Positions 10,323 through 21,040 of a stretch of DNA of 64,000 nucleotides are shown piece after piece. A program made the position numbers and the translations under genes. Under the pieces are notes generated by a model. The model had not been told where the DNA came from and did no database searches. It was given only the letters and a program-made list of their open reading frames with translations. The DNA comes from Strigamia acuminata (taxonomy: Eukaryota; Arthropoda; Chilopoda; Geophilomorpha; Linotaeniidae). How positions within the stretch are numbered: position 1 is the stretch's first letter; every line of letters starts with the position of its first letter. The stretch covers positions 9,511,605-9,575,604 of the forward strand of contig OX442321.1 in the NCBI GenBank assembly GCA_949358305.1, given 5' to 3'.

Positions 10323-13260
10323 TTCATTAAAACAATTTTGAAAGAAAAATGACAACAAATCAATATTTTAAAACAATTTTTATTGATAGTAAAAGTTTAA
10401 AAATTGCAGCACTAATTCTGGATTGAATTTCTTTCCGATCAAAGAAAGTGGAAGTGCCAGACAGGAAAGGACACAAATTATAAAAATTGAACACATTTTG
10501 CCACAAATTGAGCACTAATTCTGTTGTAAATTTTATCCAGAGCAGAGAAAGTAGCAGATGCTGACCGGACACAAAAAGTTTAATTATGCTCCTTCCGTTA
10601 GTGGAATAATCCTTTAAATAGGTACTGAACGTGGCAAATTAGAAACTTTAAAATCAATGGGCTGGCAGAACGGAATAAATTCTTTTCCTTTTTAAAGGCT
10701 TTTATTTAACTTGACTTGAATGTTTGTGTAGTTCAACTTCCGGTTTGTGTGATTTTTGTGTGTTTTTTCAAAAAATCAATTCAGTATAACAAAAAATTAA
10801 AATTTGGGCTTCTTAGCGCCCTAGAACAGGTCATTCCACACATTATGAAAAAAAGAAATAAAAAAACACTCATTTTCAGAGCTGTGGACTGGAAGTACGA
10901 ATGCTGAAAACTCTGATTTATGGCAAACTGTAAGCATACCGGGGCGCCACCTGGCGGGACCCGTGTTTTTAAATGGATGTCAATATGTTCGCCCGATACA
11001 AATTTCGGCACTAAAGAAGGATTTAAAAATTCTGAAACCACGCTCATTTTTACAAGGAGACAATTCCACACAAGCCTGTATATTTCTTTTTTCGATTCGG
11101 TAAAAAAAAAAGTACGAATTTGGCGATCGTAGCCGGCGACCGCATGCTAAATTTGGCGGACAATTTGAAGAAATTTCAAACAACCATGGAAAAAGCACAA
11201 ACTTGAAAATGAACCGATTAAAATGTTTGTAGAATTTTTCCAATGTGGAATTTGCCGCTCTTTTGAATGGCTTTTGATAACGTGTAGGAACATTGCGGCA
11301 AAATTTCATCGATATTTCATTCCAACATGATGGCAAAATTGTCCATTTTTCGGCGTTTTAAATTCGTTATAATAAAAAAAAACATAAACAAATGTTGGAG
11401 AAAGAACTAGCTGCTAAGCATAAAAGCCTTTTTCAAAAACGTAGTTTTTTTGGTTTACTTGTTATCACATTCATTTGTTATAGCGCATCAATTCACAGCT
11501 GCCATTTTTACAAGTGCAGGAGAATGCGGGAAGTGTTCTAAGCTATTTCTAGTTGGCACAATTGGCTTTTAATTTTCTTGTTTATTAAACGTTTTAAAAC
11601 CAGATAATTTTGGGCCACATGCGGTCGCACCAATTTTCAGAACTATAGGTTTGACAGTTAGGGCTAGCTAGCTCAAATATTCTGTTGCGAACAATGTATT
11701 CGGAGTTCTGAATTTTCCACTATAGTTACAGGCGTATTGGGGTTTTCACTGCTGAAAACTCTGTATTGTGCTCTATTTCTTTTATCTTAAGAATTAAATA
11801 GTGTATTGTAAACCTTCCATCATGCTACATCTCCATTCTCCATCTCCATCTTATTGCGCCATACATATTAGTGTAATATGAACACACTACGGCAACACAA
11901 TTTAATTTTAAATTTACCCGTAAATGCTTGTGAGGCGCAGTTTGAGGCAGCGAAACCTTTGTACGAGGCCCTGAACTAATCTGAATAAATAGAGCCCCAA
12001 AGTTGATTGCGAGAAGGGCGTCACACACCATAAATCCGCCTTTGCCGCTTCTGTACACACGTTAAACATCAGGAAAGTTTTTATTGATATTTATGGATCC
12101 GTGTTGCAGGTATCCGCTAGTTCTGACTTATGGCTTATGAGTATCGCTGCCCATTCGGTCGGCCGTAAAATGGTATCGTAAACCGGTAATTGAGTAATTT
12201 GATAAAGTAGCCAACTTTAAAGCTGTCAATATTTGTAGAATGAAATGTTAATCAAAACAATTAATTTTTACAATTAAATTGTTTGAGAAAAAAAATTTCA
12301 TCATCCTTTATGGGAAGCGCGATGATTGTGTCATTTTGGCAGTGTTTTGAAACAACAGCCATAAACTGCCATAAACACGTGTGACCTTATTTTGCCAGCA
12401 CAATACAAATGTGGAATACCATTGCGAACACCAAAATCCTTCCTTAAAACTTTACTGCACTACTCTTGTGGTACTGCACGCAATGTCACGATAATTGAAA
12501 ACTGCACAATCCAAGCTGAAACGCTCACATTTCAATTCGCCGGTATGTGAATTGAACATAAGATGATTCTAGAAAGAGAATAGGCTACTGAGTACCGTAT
12601 AAATCAAAGACTATCAAAACGACAACCTGGAGAAAATAAAGAAAAGCTCATCAGTTGCTATAGAAACAGCATCTTAAATCAGACGAACAACAAAAGATGT
12701 CACCCATCCAGGTATATCGACCAACACTGATGTAAATTCTGAAATTAAAATTAATGAATCTGAACTCCACCTTTTGCTTAACCTATGGAATGTGTATTTA
12801 TTCACGTAATTATATGTTGTAAAACGGAATTAGGTCATGATTATACTATGAACTAATTTTTAGCAAGAAATATGATGTATTGTTATCATATCCCAGAATT
12901 CTCCCACATTCTCCCACATCTCCCACTCCATCTTTTTCATTGACGTCAAACTGACACATTTAAATGAGAGCTTTGTAGGAAAAACTTAATTTTCGCTGTA
13001 ACGCATTTTACAACAAGGATATTCATTGTGATGGGTATTTTTTGTCTTTTCCCCCTCTTATTAATTCAGTTTTTTTTTTATATTTAACTGACAAGGTTTT
13101 TACCTATTGACATAAATTGCAGTTTTTCCTGTTATCAATGTTCTTTTTATCTAATGAATAAGGAAATAAAAAATCGATATTCAGGGAACAGTTTTAGTAA
13201 TTATTGCAAAAGATTTATACACAAGCAATTCGTTTCAAAGTTGTGCAATTTCCTGAAGTC
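10323..13260. other. 2.9 kb without a recognisable gene
   Basis: Only short frames with many stops. A diverged duplication of roughly 100 bases is visible around 10400-10570 (two gcactaattctg starts), and a ctcccacattctcccacatctcccac stretch near 12900. No conserved protein, RNA gene or autonomous mobile element was identified. Confidence 0.5.
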
Positions 13261-13263
13261 AGC

Positions 13264-13271
13264 TATATAAA
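13264..13271 (+). promoter_or_regulatory. TATA box of the secreted repeat-protein gene
   Basis: A tatataaa motif lies where a TATA box would place initiation near 13295. A presumed untranslated exon ends at 13403 (aaa then gtaagt). Its intron runs to 13727, where the acceptor cgtag directly abuts the ATG. TATA-driven promoters with a 5' UTR intron suit highly expressed tissue-specific genes (inference). Confidence 0.6.
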
Positions 13272-13727
13272 ACTGTTGTCACAAATGTATCGCCCATTAT
13301 CGACTTCTTCGCGACAAGGAATTATTGCAGTCTAAATTCTACCAGCATTGGCAATAACTCTGATAGATAGATAGACTACAGCATCAAACCAGACCCGATC
13401 AAAGTAAGTCTAATGTCTAAGCATCTTTTATAACAGCTAATTTTGATGAATACTGTACTTTGGGTTAAGATATCTGTTGATTTTTCAACTAAACCTTATC
13501 TGCCAAAGCCGAACTTCATTTCTGTGTGAACAAAGCGCGTTTTAGATATTTACCATTCTAGTAATTACAGAATATCAAATTCAATTAAACAAAGCGTTAA
13601 ATCCATAAATCACATGAATTGAGTAACATTAGTCACAAAATTACGTCATTTTTAAGGGCGAAATATTTATTGCGCATTTATCACGATAGTTGAAATTATT
13701 TATTTATTTACTTTTAAATATTCGTAG

Positions 13728-14797
13728 ATGGCCAAAACCATCATCTCCATCTTTTGTTTCTGTATTTTATTCGTCAATTCGTCCGCCTGGTTTTTCGGAT
13801 CGTCGGGCAAGAGCAAATCCCAGACCCACATTGAGGGCAGCCAACAGATGGAATCAAATGGCAGTGCCAGTGGAAGCGGGAATATGGGTGGAAGTTCTCA
13901 CCTGCATTTCGGTATAGACGCCAACGCAGACGCACTGCTTAAACTGGAAAGCTTTGTCCAACACGCAATATCTCAAATTTCTAAATTTATTGTTGACATT
14001 CCGACCGACCTGTCCAGTGAAGTTTCGGGTTCTTTTAGTGTTTTCTGGAAAGCAGCAACTTCCATATTTGCTACAGTAGAAAAAATATTGCAATACAGCA
14101 CTAAAGAATTTTTAAGTGCGGTAAGAAATTTTAAATTGTGACAATAGGGATTCAAATAACTAACAAGTTTTACAATTTTACTCTACAGGTAGGTGACGTA
14201 CAAGCTAATATAGATACTGAAGTGAAGAACGCGGGCAAATTACTTAAAGATTTGAGCGGAGGAGGAGGCTTTTTATTAAAAATACCAGTAGAAGGATTAG
14301 AATTGCTTTTAAAGACTTTAGGAAGTTTGCTTGGAAGCATAAAAGTCGAGTTATCGGCAGGAGCTGATGGACAGGGAAGTGGCCAGTCACAAGGCAGTGG
14401 CAACTCAGGAGGAAGTGGACATTTTGAAATAGGTGGAAATTCTGGCGGAAGTGGACATTCCAGCGGAAGTGGACATTCCAGCGGAAGTGGACATGCTGAA
14501 GGAAATGGAACTGCAGAAGGAAGTGGACATGCTGAAGGAAGTGGACATGCTGGAGGAAGTGGACATGCTGGAGGAAGTGGACATGCTGGAGTAAGTGGAC
14601 ATGCTGGAGGAAATGGAACTGCTGGAGGAAATGGTGGAGGGAATGGAAATGCTGGAGGGAATGGACAAATTGGAGGAAGTTTCCACTTTGGAGGAAGTGG
14701 ACAGAGTAAAGGAAGTGGACATGCAAGCGGAAGTGGACACGCAGGAGGAAATGGAAATGGAACGGCAACGGCTGGAGGAAGTATCCACATTGGATGA
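13728..14797 (+). CDS. Secreted Gly/Ser/His-rich hexapeptide-repeat protein, family unknown
   Basis: Two coding exons (13728-14120 and 14189-14797) join in phase 0 to 333 codons plus stop. Residues 1-20 form a clear signal peptide (MAKTIISIFCFCILFVNSSA). A small G/S-rich stretch follows. Residues 60-165 are a non-repetitive, helix-prone region with amphipathic segments such as LLKLESFVQHAISQISKFIV. From about residue 192 to the end there are about 20 degenerate hexapeptides of the type GGSGHA, EGSGHA and GGNGTA, rich in Gly, Ser, His and Asn. There are no cysteines after the signal peptide and no known domain. A polyadenylation signal aataaa lies near 14852. The design suggests an extracellular structural, adhesive, cuticular, silk-like or ice/mineral-interacting protein. 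None of these can be chosen from sequence alone. Confidence 0.85.
14371..14794 (+). repeat. 18-bp coding repeats (GGSGHA hexapeptides)
   Basis: Tandem 18-base units such as ggaggaagtggacatgct, nearly identical around 14520-14600 and more diverged at both ends. Because the unit is a multiple of three with few T/A runs, all frames on both strands stay open, which creates long spurious antisense frames. Confidence 0.9.
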
Positions 14798-15866
14798 AGT
14801 GGACCAATGGGAGAAGCGAACACAGTAGAGGTAGCGGAAACTCCACCACTGAATAAAAAAAATTCACTCTTACTTATGTATAGCTGCAATATGAACTATT
14901 AATAGTTCATTTGTATTTACGGTAACTGGCACCAAATAAATTATGTATTAGACTATTAAGAGGAAGTTTCTACAATACATAGTTTCTTCACATCATTTTA
15001 CAATAAATTTAGCCTTCGTTCTAATTTTCTAACTATAAGCACTGTAAATAAAAATATAAAATCATTGTTTCTTTAAACATTACAATTAATTATGGCATAA
15101 AATTTAATTTTAATTTTATCGACCTGTAGAAATTCGCCTACCGTTCCATTTGAATGTGAAAAATAACAATTAATAATTTTCCTCAATTTTTAAAAACATT
15201 TTATTGAAACACATCATATTGAAAAATGCAATTAAAAAACGTCTGTATACAAATAAAAACACGACCGTAAAAATTAAAGATTGTGTTGTCATTCATTTAA
15301 GAAAAGTTTAAATTCCGATCCTGCAAAGTACTGTAACTGTTCAATGTAAATAAAGAATACTGCAGCTTTCAGTGTGTTACGTGGTTCTGTAATCTGTATG
15401 TCACAGTACCGGTACCCTCTTTCTATAATCTCACCCAAATGTGGACGTTCATCCGTAAGTCGACACTGGTAGCCACCTCGACGAAGTTAACAGCCATGTG
15501 ATGGCTCATAATAAATAAAAATTTATGTTGTTTCTGTTGTTTAAAAAAAAAATAATCAAAAAGCCTCCAATAATCTTTTCAAATAAAAAATGTTCCACTT
15601 TAAAAACTGAGAGAAAATTCATTGTAAATATTGGATAAGCAGAATTTATAAATATTCAAAAAAACTACATTTGCATTCTCCTCGACAAATGGGACATACC
15701 GGCAGGGCTGAGCTGGGTACAAATTTAGTACCGGGAAATCTGGGTGGGTCGGGCTACAAGCCACGGGGAAATTCCCGGTAGCCCGCCGGGCCAGTCCAGC
15801 ACTGTCTATCTTGAGCAACAAATGGCGCCAAACTTGATTTTTATACTGTTTGATCGATCAACATAG
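14798..15866. other. Intergenic, with a GC-rich dispersed-repeat fragment
   Basis: No gene recognised. Bases 15695-15810 are strikingly GC-rich (ccgggaaatctgggtgggtc ... gcccgccgggcc) against an AT-rich background and look like a fragment of a dispersed repeat or transposon. Confidence 0.4.
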
Positions 15867-16572
15867 CTTGAAACTGAAGGGCAAGTCAAACAAACGTACA
15901 CGAAACAATACCGTATTTCATCGCTTCCACGGGCGATAAATCGGTCCTTCCCAATATCCCAAAGCATAATCACCATCAAGAGGGAATTCATTATTACTTA
16001 CAAATATAGATGGCGCCACCGTATTCAATCACAAACTGCCTCTGGTCGCTGTCGCCATCTAGACACGACCGAATGAAACAATACCGTATTGAATACCTCT
16101 CATATCGTGTCATCGTCAAAAATTTAAAATGGAATTAAAACAAATGGAACAGCAAATATGCTTTATTAACAACAATTTCATTCTTTTTAATAGCGCACAG
16201 AATAATATAATATAATATATCTCGCAATCCCAAGCGATGGCTTCACTGCACGGCAGCCAAATCCTCCTCCTTCAGTTTCCACACGACGCCCGCCGCAAAT
16301 AATGCGAGAGTTTGTGTGCTGCACTTTTTATATCAACCCATAGTGTGACCAATTCAAATTTCCTCATAAATCTAATAATGCTTGTTTTTAATATTCAAAA
16401 TTTCCAATAAAAATAGCACAAATAAACAAAGTGCCACTCTCAATTTGCCACAAATTTTTGTCAAACATTTTAAATTTAACCTCAACTTACCATTCAAAAC
16501 AAATCCACCTGAAATTTTTAATACACTAAACAATTAAGAAAAGAAAAGAAAACACATTGTCAATATAAAACA
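15867..16572. repeat. Left direct repeat flanking the satellite (LTR-like)
   Basis: About 700 bases repeated at 18190-18936 with roughly 90% identity by eye. Shared landmarks in order: gtcaaa.aaacgt, ataccgtatt, gggcgataaatcgg-like, tagatggcgccaccg, caaactgcctctggtcgctg, aaatatgctttattaacaac, cgatggcttcactgcacggc, gtgctgcactttttatatc, and cttaccattcaaaac. Read on the minus strand it contains ATATAAAAAG (TATA-like) followed about 150-180 bases later by AATAAA, an arrangement expected of a promoter plus poly(A) site inside an LTR. No gag or pol lies between the two copies. Confidence 0.7.
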
Positions 16573-16574
16573 TA

Positions 16575-17790
16575 TACACGCTGAAACTGCATTGTATGTG
16601 TAAAAACTCATCCTAATTTATCGCCTCTACACAAATACAAGCTGAAACTGCACTGACTTGTGAATGAATATCTATAAAGTTATCCGAAGTTATCGCCCAC
16701 GCACAAATACATGCTGAAACTTTATTGAATATCTAGAAAACTCATCCGAATTTATTCTCCACACACAAATACAAGCTAATACTGCATTGTATATGTAAAA
16801 ACTCATCCGAATTTTTCGCCCACGCACAAATACAAGCTGAAACTGGTCTGTGAGATTTAAAGACTCATCCGAAATTATCGCCCACGCGCAAATACAAGCT
16901 GAAATTGCACAGGATATGTAAAAAAACGCATCTGAATTCATCGCCCACGCACAAATACAAGCTGAAACGGCTCTGTAAAAAGTCATCCAAATTTATCGCC
17001 CACGTACAAATACAAGCTGAAACTGCTCTGTAAAACGCATCCGAATTTATCGCCCACGGACAAATACAAGCTGAAACTGCTCTGTAAAACGCATTCGAAT
17101 TCATCGTCCAAGCACAAATATAAGCTGAAACTGCACTGAATAATCAAAAACGCATCCGAAATTTATTGCCCAGGCACAAATACATGCAGATGTGAAAACT
17201 CATCCGAATTTATCGCCCACGAACAAATACAAGCTGAAATTTCACTGAATATCTAAAAAACTCATCCGAATATATCCCCCACGCACTAGCTGAAACTGCT
17301 GTGTAGATGTGAAAACTCATCCGAATTCATCGCCCACGCACAAATACAATCTGAACTGCTCAGTAAAATGCATCCGATTTCATCGCCCACGCACAAATAC
17401 AAGCTAAAAATCCTCTGTAAAAGGCATCCGAATTCATCGCCCACGCACAAATACAAGCTGAAACTGCACTGAATAATCAAAAACGCATCCGAACTTATCG
17501 CCCACGCACAAATACAAGCTGAAACTGCTCCGTAAAACGCATCCGAATTCATCGCCCACGCACAAATACAAGCTGAAGCTGCTCTGTAAAACGCATCCGA
17601 ATTTATCGCCCACGCACACTAACAAGCTGAAATTGCACTGAATATCTAAAAAAAACTCATCCGAATATATCCCCCACGCACAAGCTGAAACTGCTCTGTA
17701 GACGTGAAAACTCATCCGAATTTATTGCCCATGCACAAAACATGTTGAAACTGACCTGTGAGTCAAATAAACGTACCGGTATCCGAATTT
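16575..17790. repeat. Satellite array, 54-65 bp monomers
   Basis: About 20 monomers of the type acaagctgaaactgctctgt followed by aaaacgcatccgaatttatc and gcccacgcacaaat. Several are exactly 54 bases, others longer through insertion of gaatatctaaaaaactc. Short-monomer runs keep minus-strand frames open (repeating AVSACICAWAINSD). I regard these frames as artefacts of the repeat. The last monomers grade into the flanking direct-repeat sequence, sharing gttgaaactgacctgtgagtcaaataaacgt. Confidence 0.9.
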
Positions 17791-17944
17791 ATAACCCACT
17801 GTGCAAAACTTATTGAAACTAAACTGCAAAATATATCGCACATGATCAAAACTGGCTTTAATCTGCACAATAAATCTAAAAAACGTATTCGAACGTATCG
17901 CAGGCGTGCTAAACCTGTTGAAACTGAACTGTGTGTAAATATAA

Positions 17945-18936
17945 CAATACCGTACTGCATTCCTTCCATGGGCGATAAATCGGGCTTTTCCAAAGCATAA
18001 TCACCACTCACTTATCAGAGGAATTTTAACTCCTGATTCATTAAAACTTAGAAACATAGATGGCGCTACTGTTTTTCACTCACAAACTGTCTCTGGTCAC
18101 TGCTGCCATCTTGAGACGACTGAATGAAACAATACCGTATTGAATGTCTGCTTCGATGAATCCGAATTTATCGCCTACACACAAAACCTGTTTGAAACTG
18201 ACGTATGAGTCAAATAAACGTGCATGAAACAATACTGTATTGCATTGCTTCCATGAGTTATAAATCGGTCTTTTCCAAAAGATAATCACCATCAAGAGGG
18301 ATTTTAACTCCTGATTCATTTCAGCCTAGAAACATAGATGGCGCCACCGTTTCCAATTTCAAACTGCCTCTGGTCGCTGTCGCCTTCTTCTACTTGTAGA
18401 CACAACCGTATTGAATATACCACCCAGATCGCTTCATCATCTAACTCGGGCGATCTAACGTCAAATTATCCATATTTCCAACGTAATAAAATTTAAAATG
18501 GAATTAGAACAAATGGAACAATAAATATGCTTTATTAACAACAATTTCAATCTTTTTAATATCGCACAGAATAATATAATATATCTCGCAATCCGAAGCG
18601 ATGGCTTCACTGCACGGCAACCAAATCCTCCGTCTTTAGTTTCCACACGACGACCGCCGCACATAATGCGAGAATTTGTGTGCTGCACTTTTTATATCAA
18701 CCCATAGTGTGACCAATTCAAATTTCCTCATAAATCTAATAATGCTTGTTTTCAAAATTCAAATTTTTCAATAAAAATAGCACAAATAAACAAAGTGCCA
18801 CTCACAATTTGCCACAAATTTTTGTCAAACATTTTAAATTAAACCTCAACTTACCATTCAAAACAAATCCACCTCAAAGTTTTAACACACTAAAAATTAA
18901 GAAAATAAAATAAAACACATTATCAATATTAAAACA
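17945..18936. repeat. Right direct repeat (LTR-like) with internal tandem duplication
   Basis: Second copy of the block at 15867-16572, the full match lying at 18190-18936. Its first about 280 bases (18190-18480) are also present immediately upstream at 17945-18189, so this side carries one extra partial copy. The minus-strand TATA-like and AATAAA signals are conserved here too, near 18690 and 18530. Confidence 0.7.
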
Positions 18937-18959
18937 CCAAATTACGCATATAAATCCGT

Positions 18960-19460
18960 CCAGTGGTTTCGTCGACCCAAGATGTCCTCCCTGCTCCCTT
19001 CCAATGAGTGTCGACTAATGACCGGGGTCCAATCCAAAACTTCCCTCGCCCGCTGGGAAAACAAACGCGCAAACAAATCTGGCAGCTCCCCGAAATGTGA
19101 ACGAACCAAGGGAATGCACCCACGGCCCCGTCATGCCCGCAACCGTCAACATGCCCGTCCAAAGCAGGGCCCTCAACTGGAAGCACATTCCGAAAAGCCA
19201 CCCTGACTAAGCTTGACTCCCCGTAAACATGAACGAACCAAGGGAATGCACCCACCGTCACTAGGCCATGTGCGCGGCAGGGCCCTCAACTGGAAGCATG
19301 CCCCTAAAGGAGCCTTCCCCGTCGCGACGACCCCCCAGCTCACGGACAAATGCAAGAAACAACACAGGTTAAATTGCTTTCTCCCTCATTGCAAAAGGAC
19401 ACAGCGGGGGCCCCATGGTGAGGGTTGTTCCTCCTGGGCTGAACCAGTTGTCAATGAGTG
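18960..19460. other. GC-rich island with internal duplication, origin unknown
   Basis: About 500 bases with clearly higher GC than all surrounding sequence. Two segments are repeated about 130 bases apart: gaacgaaccaagggaatgca (19099 and 19228) and agggccctcaactggaagca (near 19170 and 19280). No conserved protein is read in any frame. It may be a transposon fragment or transferred DNA. Confidence 0.5.
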
Positions 19461-19837
19461 AGCAAGAATTAGCCCGGTTTTTCCTGCACTTGCCGAAATC
19501 TAATTCTAATGCCTAGCCTTAAATTTAATCAGGACAATTTTTTTTAAATTCCCCAGTCACCAGTCGACTATTGGAAAAGAATGTATGTGCGCGTGGATTT
19601 GAATTGCATGCTGTTCGGAACAGACAAGGAAATAAAATTAGCAAACATTTTCATTTGGATGTAAACGATAAAAATGTTTGACAAAACTTGTGGCAACGAT
19701 TATCAAGAAATAAAACATTAAAAAAAAATAATAATTCATGTGTTTAGTCGTGTTTTTGTTTGTGCAACGACGCTTGGAATCCAATGTGGCTGTGCTGGTG
19801 AAACAACTTGCAGCGTGCATTCTCTAAGAAAATAATA

Positions 19838-20092
19838 ATGGCGGTATTTTTAAATTTATTCTGTTGTAAATTCTTAATTTTGGAAATTGTACTCACCCAA
19901 ATACATTGTGACGTTGAGCAAACTCTAGATTCCATCGTGGATGGACAAAGATTGAGTTTTAAAATATCCACCAATGCCATAGCTGCCGAGTGCCGACCAA
20001 GACGCCGCGCCAGTCTTCTTCCCACAATCCAATCTGATCCTCACGAAATTTCATCTGTTGGAAGAAGCCTGGGCCCTAGACCATTCGAATAA
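19838..20092 (+). CDS. Small open frame with hydrophobic start, doubtful
   Basis: 84 codons from MAVFLNLFCCKFLILEIVLT to GRSLGPRPFE, followed directly by aataaatattaaa, a possible polyadenylation signal. The hydrophobic start looks like a signal or anchor segment. The C-terminal half overlaps a repeated promoter-like motif (ttcttcccacaatccaatctga) also seen at 20631 and 22521, which argues against a conserved protein. No family recognised. Confidence 0.2.
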   Translation: MAVFLNLFCCKFLILEIVLTQIHCDVEQTLDSIVDGQRLSFKISTNAIAAECRPRRRASLLPTIQSDPHEISSVGRSLGPRPFE

Positions 20093-20309
20093 ATATTAAA
20101 GCGTCATGTTTTGTTGATGATTATAATATTTCACGAAATAATCAGACAAGAATCTTGCTTCTTGCTTTAATTGGCGATTAAAAGCTCAATTTAAAAATCA
20201 GACTTGCAAACAAAACTAAATAATTTCTACGCAGCTATGGTTTTATTAAAAATTAAAAATACCGTGATTCATTAAATCATATCCTAAAATATTGTAAGAT
20301 TTGAAAAAA

Positions 20310-20418
20310 GTACTTACTAATATGCATTTTGAACATTAGGAAACTTCATTGCCGAACTGGATGAGATGGATGGCTTAGAATTAAATTGCTGCCAATGGCG
20401 ACGAGCTTTGTTTTCAGC
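20310..20418 (-). other. Possible isolated exon of an unknown gene
   Basis: On the minus strand an acceptor (ttttttttcacaatcag) opens a frame reading AENKARRHWQQFNSKPSI then SSSSAMKFPNVQNAY. It ends at a TAG that overlaps a good donor (tta then gtaagtac). I found no partner exons and cannot name a gene. The rest of 20420-21040 shows no recognisable coding sequence. Confidence 0.25.
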
Positions 20419-21040
20419 CTGATTGTGAAAAAAAAATAAAAATCACAGAATTCGTTAAATTATTCAGCCATAAATAATCAATTTTCGAACATTTATAATC
20501 TTAAGTACAGATTAAAATAAGCAAACTGAATTTCCCACTTCAAAATGATTGGATGTCTGCAGATGAATTTCTAAAAATACTAACCAATGGTTTCTACTAC
20601 TGTAGGCCGTCACACCCAATCGCACCGTTCTTCTTCCCACAATGCAATCTGATTCTTAATCCCTGCGCATGTGCGTGGTTTTTTTTTCCATAAATTCAAC
20701 CTTTAAAATCGGAAATTACAGTGTACAAAATGGAATTTTGGTCTGAAATTAATTCGTATCCATTGACTGAGCTGGCACCGTCGATCAAGAAACCCCAAAA
20801 CGACTCGATCGCCATTTTCTTCTTCTTCACAGTCAATACTGGAGTGGCATTTACTACCAAACAAAGTTTGCATTACGATGTGAGGGATGGTTGAAAGGAG
20901 GCAGCTGATGTATTCAACCAAAGATGTAGAAAACATACAAGTTCCTAACTACGGCGATTTTAATGTCACATTTTAATGTCATAGATTTTAATTATTAACA
21001 AGAAAAATTAAAAATAACACGACACTTTTTTGTTTCAATG

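Noticed and set aside
14170-14889. Long antisense proline/cysteine-rich frame (239 codons) over the secreted repeat gene
   Set aside because: It arises from the 18-base repeats, which keep every frame open; the sense frame has signal peptide, introns and poly(A) signal.
16690-17715. Minus-strand frames rich in Cys and Trp across the satellite
   Set aside because: Explained by monomers of 54 bases; no ATG context, no conserved family and monomer lengths vary out of frame elsewhere.
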